From contig DAOQWL010000008.1 in the NCBI GenBank assembly GCA_035342095.1, forward strand, positions 35,055 through 99,054: a stretch of DNA of 64,000 nt. The letters are read 5' to 3'. Origin of the DNA: PLanc-01 sp035342095. Its GTDB lineage: Bacteria; Planctomycetota; Phycisphaerae; Sedimentisphaerales; Anaerobacaceae. Below, one piece after another: positions 16,735 to 26,240 of this stretch. Every line of letters begins with the position of its first letter. The first letter of the stretch is position 1. The notes below the pieces were generated by a model. It saw nothing but the letters and a program-made list of their open reading frames with translations. It was not told the origin of the DNA and searched no databases. The position numbers were made by a program, and so were the translations under genes.

Positions 16735-19700
16735 ATGGAGAAGAGGGGAGGAGAACGTGGTGAATGTGCGTATGTGGAGCATCGAGTGGCAAGTCGTAGT
16801 CCAGTCCGAGAACATCGCGAGAAACACTCTGTTTTGTCCCTCATCGCTGGTATCGTGCTCCTGGGGTCGGGTCTGGCGCGGGCCCAGGTGGTGATCAACG
16901 AGGTGATGGCCTCGAATGTGGAATCGTATGCCGATCCGCAGGGCGAGTACGACGATTGGATCGAGCTGTACAACGCCGGCGACGTCTCCGTGAACCTGTG
17001 CGGGATGTATCTGACCGACGACAAGGACGAGCCGACCAAGTGGCAAATCCCGGCGGCCAGCGGAAAGTCCACCCCCCTGGGCGCCGGCCGATACCTGGTC
17101 ATCTGGATGGACGGGGACACGGACGATTTCGTGCCGGTCGAGCCATCGGGCACGCGGACGAGCGACCTGCCGGCCTCGGGGTTCCACGCCGGCTTTCGCC
17201 TGGACGCCGGCGGCGACAAGGTCCATCTGTTCGACGCCGACGGCGTGACGCGGATCGACAGCCTGGTCTTCGACGAGCAGACGCCGGACGTCTCCTATGG
17301 CCGCTATCCCGACGGCGGGGACACCCTGCGGTTCTTCGGCGAGCCGACGCCCGGCGCCGCCAACAACGAAGGCTACCTCGGCCAGGTCGCGCCGCTGAGG
17401 TTCAGCCACGAGCGGGGGTTCTACTCCGCCGCCGTGACGCGAGACGGCCGCGAGCCAGGCTTCTATCTGACGATGACCACAGCCACCCCGGACGCCGAAA
17501 TCGTCTACACGCTGGGTGGGGTTGCCCCAGACGATGACTCTACATCCTATCGGGTCCCGCCGGGAATCGTCTACACCGGGCCGATCCGTGTCGTCAGCAC
17601 GACCTGCGTGCGGGCGATGGCCCGCAAGGCCGGCTGGAAATCCACTAAGATCTACACCCAGACCTTTCTCTTCGACATCCGCGATTCGGTGAAGTCGCTG
17701 CCGATTGTCTCCCTCGTCGGCGATGCGAAGAAGACCTTCTACGAGCCCGACGGCGTGATGGCCATCGTCGGCGGCACGCGCACTTCCGACGGCGTATGGA
17801 CCTCCAGCGGCGCGGGCAGCTACAACAACATACTGAACCGGGAGCTGGAGCGTCCCGTCTCGGTCGAGTGGTTTGTGGCAGGCGAGGACGACGCCTTCCA
17901 GGTCGATTGCGGTCTGCGAGTTCACGGCAGTGACTACACGCGGCCTCGCTACATCCGCCAGAGCGGCTACTGGTCCGATTACCGAGGCAAGATCGGTCTG
18001 CGACTGTACTTCCGAAGCGAGTACGGCCAGCGACGCCTGGAATACCCGCTGTTTCCGCTCTCCGAGGCCGAGCAGTTCGCGACGGTCATCCTCCGCGCGG
18101 GCCACAACGATCCCTTCAACCCCTTCATCAGGGACGAGCTGGTCCGTCGGCTCCACCGGGACATGGGCCAGGTCGCCTGTATGGGCGCCTTCGCCAATCT
18201 GTTCATCAACGGCGAGCACAAGGGCTACTACAACCCCACCGAGCAGGTGACGGAGGAATCGTGCCAGGAGTGGTTCGACAGCGACGAATCCTGGGACGTG
18301 ATGACCATGAACGGCATCCGGGACGGCGATACGGAATCCTGGAACGCCATGCTCCGCTATGCCCAAAACAACAACCTGGCCGATCCGGCGGCCTACGCCG
18401 GGATGTGCGAGAAGCTCGACGTCGTCTGTTTCATCGACTACCTGATCGCCCGTCTGTGGCCCAACGACTGGGATTGGCCGCAGAACAACTGGTCGGCCGC
18501 CTGCGAGCGGTCCGCGACGGGCAAGTGGAAGTTCTTCGTGTGGGACGCGGAAGGCACGTTCGAGTCCGGCCAGTTGTACGACAGCCGGTTTGGCGAGTTG
18601 AACAGTCAGGGCAACCCGAATGCCAACCTCTACCGGGCGCTCAAGGCAAACGCGAGTTTCAGACTCCTGTTTGCCGACCGCCTCTATCAGCACTTCTTCA
18701 ACGGCGGCGCATTGACCCGGGAGAATGTCACTTGGCGGTTCTCCCAGATGCAGGAAGAGCTCGACGGGGTCATCCCCAGCCTGAACACATACATCATCGA
18801 TACGTGGACGCCGAACCGTCACGCCATCTTCCTGAACGCCTGCGCCGGCGAGGGCGTGTACACATTCGCGGGCCCAAGCTTCGCCGTCGGCGGCGTGTCG
18901 AAGTACGGGGCGTACCTCGACATCGGCGAGTCGGTCGAGATCGTGTCCCCGGTCACTGGGTTGCCGGTCTACTACACGCTCGACGGGAACGACCCGGTCC
19001 CCTCCATCTCGACGTATTCGCAGACGTCCCTCTCGACCACCCTGGTGGCTGCCGATGCGCCCAAGCGGGTCCTGGTCCCGACCGACGCGAGTGACGGGAA
19101 TTGGCAGTCCCTGCGTGCGAAGGACTCCAATTGGCTGCTGTGTTCGGGCGCTCCCGGCGGTGTCGGCTACGAGCGGGGCTCCGGCTACGAGGACTCCATC
19201 AGCCTGGACGTCGGCAGCCTGATGTACAACCTGAACGGCTCCTGCTACATCCGCATTCCTTTCCAGTTCAGCGGCAGCTCGAGCGGTTTCGAGACCCTGA
19301 CCCTGAGGATGCAGTACGACGACGGATTCGTCGCCTATCTGAACGGCGAGGAAGTGGCCCGGCGCAACTTCGAGGGCGAACCTGCGTGGAATTCCATCGC
19401 GAGCGCCGGCCATGACGATACGGCTGCGGAAACCTTCGAGGCCATCGACGTGTCTGCATACCTCAGCAAGCTCCGCCAGGGTGACAACATCCTGGCTATC
19501 CACGGCCTGAACGCGGGAATCGGAAGCTCCGATTTTCTGATTGGAGCCACCCTTACCGCCGGTCAGGCCGCGGTCGTCGAGGACACGGTCGGACAGCATG
19601 AGTATTCCTCGCCGCTGACGCTGACCATGAGCACTCGGATCAAGGCCCGCGCCAAGAACGGCGCTACGTGGAGTGCCCTGGCCGACGCGGTGTTCGCGGT

Positions 19701-21213
19701 CGGGCCCGTGCGGGAGAGCCTCCGTATCAGCGAGATCATGTTCCACCCTTGTGATTCGGACGATCCCCACTGCGAATACATCGAGCTGACGAACGTCGGC
19801 GGCCGGACGATCAACCTGAACCTGGCGCGATTCACCCAGGGTATCCACTTCACCTTCTCCGATATGGAGTTGCCGCCTGGGGCCTTCTGCCTGGTCGTCA
19901 AGGACCGCGAGGCGTTCGAGGCCCGCTATGGCTCCGGCCTGCCCATCGCTGGCCAATACACGGGAACTCTTGCCGGCGCGGGCGAACGGATCGAATTGTG
20001 CGATGCCCTCGCCGCGGTCATCCACAGCTTCAAGTATCGCGACGACTGGTTCCGTCTGGCCGACGGTCGGGGGTTCTCACTGACGGTGATTGACCCGTCG
20101 AGAACGGCCCCCGACCTGTGGGGCAACGCTGTCGCTTGGCGGCTCAGTGCGGCGCCGGGCGGCTCGCCCGGCCGGGACGACAGCGCCGACGTGCCTGCTC
20201 CAGGCGCGATCGTCATCAATGAGCTGCTGGCGAACTCCTCCGGCGTCGGTCCCGACTGGATCGAACTGCACAATACGACGGACGAACCTGTGAATATCGG
20301 CGGGTGGTTCCTCAGCGACGACGGGGACGACCTGACCCGGTACCGCATTGCGGACGGGACAGTCCTGCCGGCGCGGGGTTTCCTCTTGTTCGACGAGGAC
20401 GATCACTTCGGCAATCCCAACGATCCCGGTTGTCGCAGGCCCTTCGGGCTCAGCGCCGGCGGCGAAACGGTCTATTTGCACTCCGGCGATTCCTCCGGGA
20501 TCACCGGCTATGAGGATCGCGGCCGGTTCGGCGCGTCCGAGCCGGGAGTCACCTTCGGACGGTATGCGACCGATGCGACCGTCGCCAGTCTCGTCCTGCT
20601 GACGGAGTCCACCCCCGGCCGGGCCAACGCCGATCCGACGGTGGGTCCGGTCGTCATCAGCGAAATCCTGTACCATTCGAGCAATTCGAGCGATGTCGAA
20701 TTCGTCGAGCTGCTCAACATCAGTGACGCCAACGTCACGCTGTACGATCCGAGCCGGGGCACGCCGTGGCGGTTCACCGATGACCCCGAGAACCCGGCTA
20801 TCGACCTGCTGTTCCCCGCCGATCCGCCGGTCACGCTGGCACCGGGGGAGTACCTGTTGCTGGTGAAGGACGTGCAGATCTTCAAGAGCCAGTTCTCGTC
20901 CTCAGCCGACGTGCGAATCCTCTCCTGGGGGATGGGCAAGCTGGGCAATGCCGGCGAGACGATCCAACTGAGCCGGCCGGGCGAACGCGACAGCGATGGG
21001 GTCCGAACCTGGATCCCAGTGGATCGCATTCGCTATAGTGATGGCTCGCATCCTGAGGATTTCCCTGCGGGCGTGGATCTCTGGCCGGCCCAGGCGGACG
21101 GCCAAGGTCTCTCGCTGACGCGGATGGTCCCCGGGCAGTACGGAGACAATCCGCTCAACTGGCGTGCCCTGACACCGTCGCCCGGGACTGCCAGGCCCCC
21201 GGGCATCCGCTGA
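16735..21213 (+). CDS. Large secreted CotH/lamin-tail-domain protein
   Basis: About 1492 residues. A hydrophobic stretch VLSLIAGIVLLGSGLARA ends in a signal cleavage site near residue 50. Domain order: LTD 1 (VVINEVMASN, about 50); a chitobiase-like beta domain (about 242-315); a CotH kinase-like domain (about 321-640) with the typical WDAEGTFE near 603; then three more LTDs (LRISEIMFHP about 995, IVINELLANS about 1159, VVISEILYHS about 1306). CotH proteins phosphorylate spore coat proteins in Bacillus; in planctomycetes they appear as surface proteins of unknown role. The start is unsure: ATG 16735 lies only 8 bases after a TATACT box, and GTG 16774 is possible behind the strong GGGGAGGAG at 16745. 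Confidence 0.85.
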   Translation: MEKRGGERGECAYVEHRVASRSPVREHREKHSVLSLIAGIVLLGSGLARAQVVINEVMASNVESYADPQGEYDDWIELYNAGDVSVNLCGMYLTDDKDEPTKWQIPAASGKSTPLGAGRYLVIWMDGDTDDFVPVEPSGTRTSDLPASGFHAGFRLDAGGDKVHLFDADGVTRIDSLVFDEQTPDVSYGRYPDGGDTLRFFGEPTPGAANNEGYLGQVAPLRFSHERGFYSAAVTRDGREPGFYLTMTTATPDAEIVYTLGGVAPDDDSTSYRVPPGIVYTGPIRVVSTTCVRAMARKAGWKSTKIYTQTFLFDIRDSVKSLPIVSLVGDAKKTFYEPDGVMAIVGGTRTSDGVWTSSGAGSYNNILNRELERPVSVEWFVAGEDDAFQVDCGLRVHGSDYTRPRYIRQSGYWSDYRGKIGLRLYFRSEYGQRRLEYPLFPLSEAEQFATVILRAGHNDPFNPFIRDELVRRLHRDMGQVACMGAFANLFINGEHKGYYNPTEQVTEESCQEWFDSDESWDVMTMNGIRDGDTESWNAMLRYAQNNNLADPAAYAGMCEKLDVVCFIDYLIARLWPNDWDWPQNNWSAACERSATGKWKFFVWDAEGTFESGQLYDSRFGELNSQGNPNANLYRALKANASFRLLFADRLYQHFFNGGALTRENVTWRFSQMQEELDGVIPSLNTYIIDTWTPNRHAIFLNACAGEGVYTFAGPSFAVGGVSKYGAYLDIGESVEIVSPVTGLPVYYTLDGNDPVPSISTYSQTSLSTTLVAADAPKRVLVPTDASDGNWQSLRAKDSNWLLCSGAPGGVGYERGSGYEDSISLDVGSLMYNLNGSCYIRIPFQFSGSSSGFETLTLRMQYDDGFVAYLNGEEVARRNFEGEPAWNSIASAGHDDTAAETFEAIDVSAYLSKLRQGDNILAIHGLNAGIGSSDFLIGATLTAGQAAVVEDTVGQHEYSSPLTLTMSTRIKARAKNGATWSALADAVFAVGPVRESLRISEIMFHPCDSDDPHCEYIELTNVGGRTINLNLARFTQGIHFTFSDMELPPGAFCLVVKDREAFEARYGSGLPIAGQYTGTLAGAGERIELCDALAAVIHSFKYRDDWFRLADGRGFSLTVIDPSRTAPDLWGNAVAWRLSAAPGGSPGRDDSADVPAPGAIVINELLANSSGVGPDWIELHNTTDEPVNIGGWFLSDDGDDLTRYRIADGTVLPARGFLLFDEDDHFGNPNDPGCRRPFGLSAGGETVYLHSGDSSGITGYEDRGRFGASEPGVTFGRYATDATVASLVLLTESTPGRANADPTVGPVVISEILYHSSNSSDVEFVELLNISDANVTLYDPSRGTPWRFTDDPENPAIDLLFPADPPVTLAPGEYLLLVKDVQIFKSQFSSSADVRILSWGMGKLGNAGETIQLSRPGERDSDGVRTWIPVDRIRYSDGSHPEDFPAGVDLWPAQADGQGLSLTRMVPGQYGDNPLNWRALTPSPGTARPPGIR

Positions 21214-21668
21214 AAGCAACTCAATCCAGGGCATCGAGTGCGCTCCCCCCGACGGGGAGACTCGGGATCACGAGTTGGTTGTCAAGGATCAGGGGACCGT
21301 GACAGCCGTCCGTACAGAGGGAGAATCTCGGACCATGAGGTACGACAACCTCTGCTTGGGCGGACTTTGTCTGCTTGGTTCGGAGTTCCTTCAGCCGACA
21401 GGAATGTAGCCCAGCCGCCCCCGGCTGGGATTGCTGGGACTACCCCCGAGGGCGGGGGTGCCACATGGCCACGCACTGGTCGATGCACCCGTTTTCTTCC
21501 TCCTACCCGCCGCGAAGCGGCTTCCCGACTCGCAACGACATGCCTTTGCGTCTGCACTACGACAATCTCCCGGCTGCGAAGACCAGGGGGGTGCAAAGGA
21601 AATCCTCCCGGCACTCCCCGGCGTGAAATCTCCACCTGAGGATCTCGCCGCCGGCCTCGTTTCCGGCT
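21214..21668 (+). other. Intergenic stretch with tandem hairpins
   Basis: Between convergent genes. Apart from the hairpins listed separately, it holds only short open frames without ribosome sites or family resemblance. The bases after the hairpins (to about 21480) are also repetitive in character. Confidence 0.4.
21410..21459. repeat. Tandem perfect hairpins
   Basis: First stem CCCAGCCG / CGGCTGGG (21410-21417 with 21422-21429, loop CCCC). Second stem ACCCCCG / CGGGGGT (21442-21448 with 21453-21459, loop AGGG). No T-tract follows on either strand, so an intergenic palindromic repeat fits better than a terminator, though it could stop both convergent genes. Confidence 0.6.
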
Positions 21669-23921
21669 TCAGCGACCCTCGTCCTCTCGGCCCTGCTCTC
21701 TGCCCTTGCGTTGCGAACTCTGCTCCCGAGCGAGTTCCTTCAGCAGATCCATTACTTCGGTATGGTCGTGAGTGTTGAATCTTGCGTGAGAGTGGCGGAT
21801 GCCGACCCGGATCGTGTAGGCGGTGTCCGGGAGGGCCTTGAACAGATCCTCGTCCGTCCAGTCGTCGCCGACGGCCAGGAGGAACTCGGCGCCGTCGGAC
21901 AGCAGGGGTCCGGCGGCATCGCCCTTGGTGATTCCCGCGCATTTGACCTCGACGACTTTGCTTCCCTGGAGCACCTGGACGTTGATGTTGGCCGTGAAAC
22001 TCACGAGGTCATCCACAAGCTCCTTGGCCAGACTGGAACCCAGTTCGGGGTCCGCCGCGCGGTAGTGCCAGACAATCGAGTATTCCTTCTCCTCCACGGA
22101 GGCTCCGGGCAGTCTGTCTGCGTAGTTCTGGAGGACGGGCAGAATCGTGGACTTCCACCGGTTGTCCAGCGGTTTGGCAAGCTGCCAGTCCTGGCCCGGT
22201 CTCCTCGTCCAGACTCCGTGTTCCGCGACCAGCGTGATCTGGAGTTCCGCGAACCAGTCCCAGAGCGTGTTCTTGCCTCGCCCGCTGATGAGGACGACTT
22301 CGTTGCGAGGGTCCTCCGTGAGATCTCGGAGCACGGCCAGGAGTTCCGGCGTCGGACGGGCCGCCTGGGGGGCGAGGGCGAAGGGGACGAGGGTGCCGTC
22401 GTAGTCGAGAAACAGGGTCCTGCGGCGGGCCCGCCGGAAGTCGTGGACGAGTTGCTCCCTGGCTCCAGGACCCAGCAGGCGGGACCGCAACCGGTTCCCC
22501 TCCTCTTTGAGGCTGGACAGGCGGGTCAGAAAATCCTGGGCCCACCGGACCACGTCGTAACGCCGGAGGCGATGCTGCATGATCTCATTGCGACGAATCT
22601 GCTCCACCTGGGGCATTTCAAGGGCTGTCTGCAGGGCCCCTGCGATCTCGCTGATGCTGTTGGGATTGATGATGAGAGCCTCCGCCAGGTCCTTCGATGC
22701 GCCCGCCATTTCGCTGAGGATGAGGACGCCGCTCTTGTCGGGTCGGCTCGCGATGTACTCCTTGGCGATGAGGTTCATGCCGTCTCGCAGCGGGGTGATC
22801 AGCGCGACGTGACTGGCGGCGTACAACGGGCTGAGCCTCTCGAAGGGCAGGAACTTGTACTGATAGAGCACCGGGGTCCAGCCGACGGTGCTGAACCCGC
22901 CGTTGATCTGGCCGACGAGTTCGTCGATCTGCCTCTTGGTCTGTTGATAGTACTCCACACCCACGCGGGACGGCACGACGACCAGGACCAGGACGACCTT
23001 TTCCCGCCACTCGGGGTGGTTCTCCAGAAACAGTCGGTAGCCCTCCAGGCGGTTGAGGATGCCCTTGGCATAGTCGAGCCGATCGATGGACAGGACGATC
23101 TTGAATCGCTTCAGCGACTCCAGGGGATCGGGGATCTCCGTGCGGACGGGCGGTTTGGCGGCCGCGGCGTGGAACTTTGGAAAATCGATGCCCATCGGGA
23201 AGGCATCGACCTTCACGAGCCGGTTGGGCAGAAGGATCTTGCCCAGGCTGTGCTCATGGCCCAGGAGCCGCAGGACGCAACGGAGGAAGTACTGGGCGTA
23301 GTCGTGGGTGTGAAAACCGACGAGGTCGGCGCCGAGGAGCCCGTCGATGATCTCGGATCGCCAAGTCATGGGAAGCAGGCGAAACAGCTCGAAGGAGGGG
23401 AACGGAATATGCAGGAAGAACCCGATCTGGGCGGACGGGTTCCTGTCTCGCAGCAGCTTGGGCAACAGCATCAGGTGGTAGTCGTGGATCCAGATCACGT
23501 CGTCGGGCCGCATGATCTCCGTCACGGCTTCGCAGAAGATCTGGTTGACGCACTTGTAGTGGGCGTAGAAGCTCTCGTCGTAGTCGGCGTACGTGGGGAA
23601 ATAGTGAAACAGAGGCCAGATGATCTTGTTACAGAACCCGTGATAGAACTTCTCCATCGACCTTTCGCTCAGGAACACGGGGTGGGCGTCGAAACTGGAG
23701 AGGGCGGCCGCCGTGGCCGACTGTTTCGCAGGATCCTCAATCGTGATGCCGGGCCAACCGATCCATACATGCTCGGTCTCGGCGAATGAGGAACCTTTCA
23801 GGGAATCCAGATAGGCGCTGATGCCCGAGACGAGGCCTCCCGCGCTTTCTCGGAACTTCACCTCGCCGCCTTCCTCGACGGCTACAATCGGCAGCCTGTT
23901 TGACACGACCAGAAGTCTCAT
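21669..23921 (-). CDS. Fused trehalose-6-phosphate synthase / phosphatase (OtsA-OtsB)
   Basis: 750 residues. About 1-475 is a GT20 synthase that joins UDP-glucose and glucose-6-phosphate: RLLVVSNRLPIV at the N-terminus, WIHDYHLMLLP, and LRDGMNLIAKEYIASR. About 500-735 is a HAD phosphatase that removes the phosphate: LFLDYDGTLVPF (nucleophile Asp) and GDDWTDEDLF. The fusion should make trehalose in two steps in the cytoplasm for stress or osmotic protection. I prefer ATG 23921 to 23939 because it gives the family N-terminus and has AAGGA about 8 bases upstream. The charged tail is variable. Confidence 0.93.
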   Translation of the reverse strand: MRLLVVSNRLPIVAVEEGGEVKFRESAGGLVSGISAYLDSLKGSSFAETEHVWIGWPGITIEDPAKQSATAAALSSFDAHPVFLSERSMEKFYHGFCNKIIWPLFHYFPTYADYDESFYAHYKCVNQIFCEAVTEIMRPDDVIWIHDYHLMLLPKLLRDRNPSAQIGFFLHIPFPSFELFRLLPMTWRSEIIDGLLGADLVGFHTHDYAQYFLRCVLRLLGHEHSLGKILLPNRLVKVDAFPMGIDFPKFHAAAAKPPVRTEIPDPLESLKRFKIVLSIDRLDYAKGILNRLEGYRLFLENHPEWREKVVLVLVVVPSRVGVEYYQQTKRQIDELVGQINGGFSTVGWTPVLYQYKFLPFERLSPLYAASHVALITPLRDGMNLIAKEYIASRPDKSGVLILSEMAGASKDLAEALIINPNSISEIAGALQTALEMPQVEQIRRNEIMQHRLRRYDVVRWAQDFLTRLSSLKEEGNRLRSRLLGPGAREQLVHDFRRARRRTLFLDYDGTLVPFALAPQAARPTPELLAVLRDLTEDPRNEVVLISGRGKNTLWDWFAELQITLVAEHGVWTRRPGQDWQLAKPLDNRWKSTILPVLQNYADRLPGASVEEKEYSIVWHYRAADPELGSSLAKELVDDLVSFTANINVQVLQGSKVVEVKCAGITKGDAAGPLLSDGAEFLLAVGDDWTDEDLFKALPDTAYTIRVGIRHSHARFNTHDHTEVMDLLKELAREQSSQRKGREQGREDEGR

Positions 23922-24065
23922 GTTGCCTATCCTTCGCATGGTCCGACAGCAGCGACGTCCTGTGGCTCAACCGCCGCGATAGGCGCCACCTTACAGGGGG
24001 AGGCCGTCGAAGGCAAGTCTTTTGACCGCCCGACTGAGAGCTGCCCGAGAACGTCGGCTTTTCTC

Positions 24066-24093
24066 TTTCAATTCCCCGTCGCAACGGTATACT
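24066..24093 (+). promoter_or_regulatory. Possible promoter of the exporter operon
   Basis: TTTCAA, 16-base spacer, TATACT. It would give a leader of about 270 bases before the TolC-like gene. The rest of 23922-24371 holds nothing recognisable. The -35 box is weak, so confidence is low. Confidence 0.3.
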
Positions 24094-24371
24094 CTCAGGC
24101 CACTCATCCGCGCAGCGGCATTTGTCTCAGGAGACGGGCGTCGATGAGCATTTGTGTGCAATGAATTGAGTTTGAGAAGCGTCTAAGGGTGCGAAGGTGG
24201 CCCTGCGCCGACTCGCGGCAGTGGCTCCGCGGTGAACCCCGGAGAACAGTCCATGGGGCAAACCGCAGTCTGCGGCCGGGTGGACCGGCGGGCCTCGCAG
24301 CGGCCAAACGGTTCGGCCGGCGCCCTTGGCGTGGCGTGTTGGCAGGTGTCTTTTGGTTTGTGGACGCATTC

Positions 24372-26240
24372 ATGAAACGAAGCGCTGTCGGTTGTCTGGT
24401 TTGTGCAGTCTCGCTATCCTGTTGCAGCATGGCTCTGATCGGGTGTCGCAGTCCCGCCAAGTACCGGGAGAAGGCAGACACAGCGGCCTACGGCATTATT
24501 GAGCAAAAGCAGCAGGAGTCCCTCGGTAAGACCGAGCCGTTCACGATCGAGCGGCCGAGCGACATCATTCGTCGCCGGCTGATCGAGATCCAGGCGTTGC
24601 CTGTTTCGAGCGAGGCCTCGCTTGGGACGGACCGACTCAAGCAGATTCCGCACTGGCCGGACGAGAACTACCCCCTGCAAGTGTCCTCTGCGGACGCGAG
24701 TATTCCGATTGAGCCGAATCGGCCTGTGCGGATCTCGCTGGTCGACGCGCTGCAAATCGCAGCCCGCAACAGTCGGGATTATCAATCGCGAAAGGAGAGC
24801 ATCTTCCGCGTTGCACTGACTCTCGATCTCCGGCGGGATGCGTTTCGGACCGTCTTCAGGACGGGTGCCGACGCGACGCTTGCGAGGAACACCGTCGCGG
24901 ACCAGACGACTCTCGACGCCGGCGCCAGCGCCGACGTGGGTCGGACATTGAAGAATGGGGTGGATCTCAGCACGGCTCTGGCCATCAGCCTGGTGAGCCT
25001 GTTGCCGGGTTCGGACTCGCTGGGATGGAACATCGATCCGTCGGTGTCGATTCCGCTGTTGCGAGGCGCCGGCCGACATATCGTGACCGAGTCCCTGACT
25101 CAGGCCGAGCGGAATGTGGTGTATGAAATGTGGGATTTCGAGCGATACAAGCGGACGTTCGCGGTCAATATCGCTCAACGGTACTACTCCGTCTTGCGCC
25201 AGATGGATTCGCTTACCAATAGCGAGAACAACTACCGCAGCGCCATCCAGTCGGCTCGCTGGTCGCGTCGGCAGGCGGATGCCGGACGGATCTCGGAAAT
25301 CCAGGTGGACCAGGCGGCGCAAAGGGAGTTGAGCGCACGCAACAACTGGATCTCGACGCAGCAAGGATTGAAGGACAGCCTGGATTCGTTCAAGACCACG
25401 ATCGGGTTGCCCCCGGACGCATGGATCGAGCTGGATCCGAACGACCTGGTGCAATTGCGGGCGAGATCGGAGGAGTATATTGCGACCATGAGACAAGCGT
25501 CGAGCGGCCCTGCCGAGACCGTTCCGGCGGCGGATGCCCCTGTGACGCTGGTCCCGGCCGACGACGTGGGCGCCGGTCCGTATGAGATCGACGAGGCGTT
25601 GGCGATCCAGTTGGCTCTCGAGAACCGGCTGGACCTCAAGGCGGCCAACGGCGCCGTCTATGACGCTCAAAGGCAAGTCGTAGTGGCGGCCGACGCGCTG
25701 CGTCCCGAGCTGACGTTGGGCGCTCGTGCCGCATATTCCGGCAACGACTCCGACGGCACGTGGAGCCTTCAAGGGACCCGCTATTCCGGCACCGCGTCGA
25801 TTGATCTGCCGATCGACGAACGCAGCAGGACCCAGGAACGCAATGCGTACCGCAACAGTCTGATCGCTCTGGAGCAGGCCACGCGGAGTGTCCAGAATCT
25901 GGAGGACGAGATCAAGCAATCGATTCGCAGCGAACTGCGGGTGCTCCTGGAATCCCGCGAGACCGTCAAGATCCAGGCGAAGTCGGTCTTGGTGGCCGAG
26001 AAGCAGGTCCGCAGCACCACGCTGTTCCTCGAGGCCGGGCGGTCCGAGATCCGCGATCTGCTCGAAGCCCAGGACGCTTTGCTGTCGGCGCAGAACTCGT
26101 TGACCTCCGCGATTGTGAATTACCGCACGACGGAGTTGCAGTTCCAGCGGGATCTGGACCTGTTGACGATCACCCAAGAGGGATTGTGGGAAGAGTTTTC
26201 TCCTGAGGATATGAAACATGACAGTCAGCAACAAAGCTAA
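24372..26240 (+). CDS. TolC/OprM-like outer membrane efflux lipoprotein
   Basis: 622 residues. The N-terminus KRSAVGCLVCAVSLSCC leads to a lipobox LIGC, so the mature protein is probably a lipoprotein. Two outer-membrane-efflux repeats follow, with the long amphipathic helices of the periplasmic barrel (for example QSARWSRRQADAGRISEIQ, and again near EAGRSEIRDLLEAQDAL). It would form the outer membrane duct of the exporter encoded downstream. No clear ribosome site precedes ATG 24372, but upstream extensions look unlike a signal peptide. The stop overlaps the adaptor gene by 23 bases, so translation is probably coupled. Confidence 0.85.
   Translation: MKRSAVGCLVCAVSLSCCSMALIGCRSPAKYREKADTAAYGIIEQKQQESLGKTEPFTIERPSDIIRRRLIEIQALPVSSEASLGTDRLKQIPHWPDENYPLQVSSADASIPIEPNRPVRISLVDALQIAARNSRDYQSRKESIFRVALTLDLRRDAFRTVFRTGADATLARNTVADQTTLDAGASADVGRTLKNGVDLSTALAISLVSLLPGSDSLGWNIDPSVSIPLLRGAGRHIVTESLTQAERNVVYEMWDFERYKRTFAVNIAQRYYSVLRQMDSLTNSENNYRSAIQSARWSRRQADAGRISEIQVDQAAQRELSARNNWISTQQGLKDSLDSFKTTIGLPPDAWIELDPNDLVQLRARSEEYIATMRQASSGPAETVPAADAPVTLVPADDVGAGPYEIDEALAIQLALENRLDLKAANGAVYDAQRQVVVAADALRPELTLGARAAYSGNDSDGTWSLQGTRYSGTASIDLPIDERSRTQERNAYRNSLIALEQATRSVQNLEDEIKQSIRSELRVLLESRETVKIQAKSVLVAEKQVRSTTLFLEAGRSEIRDLLEAQDALLSAQNSLTSAIVNYRTTELQFQRDLDLLTITQEGLWEEFSPEDMKHDSQQQS

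Noticed and set aside
16726..20025. Minus-strand frame of about 1100 codons opposite the CotH gene
   Set aside because: Antisense shadow of a GC-rich gene with strong codon bias; the plus strand has clear domains.
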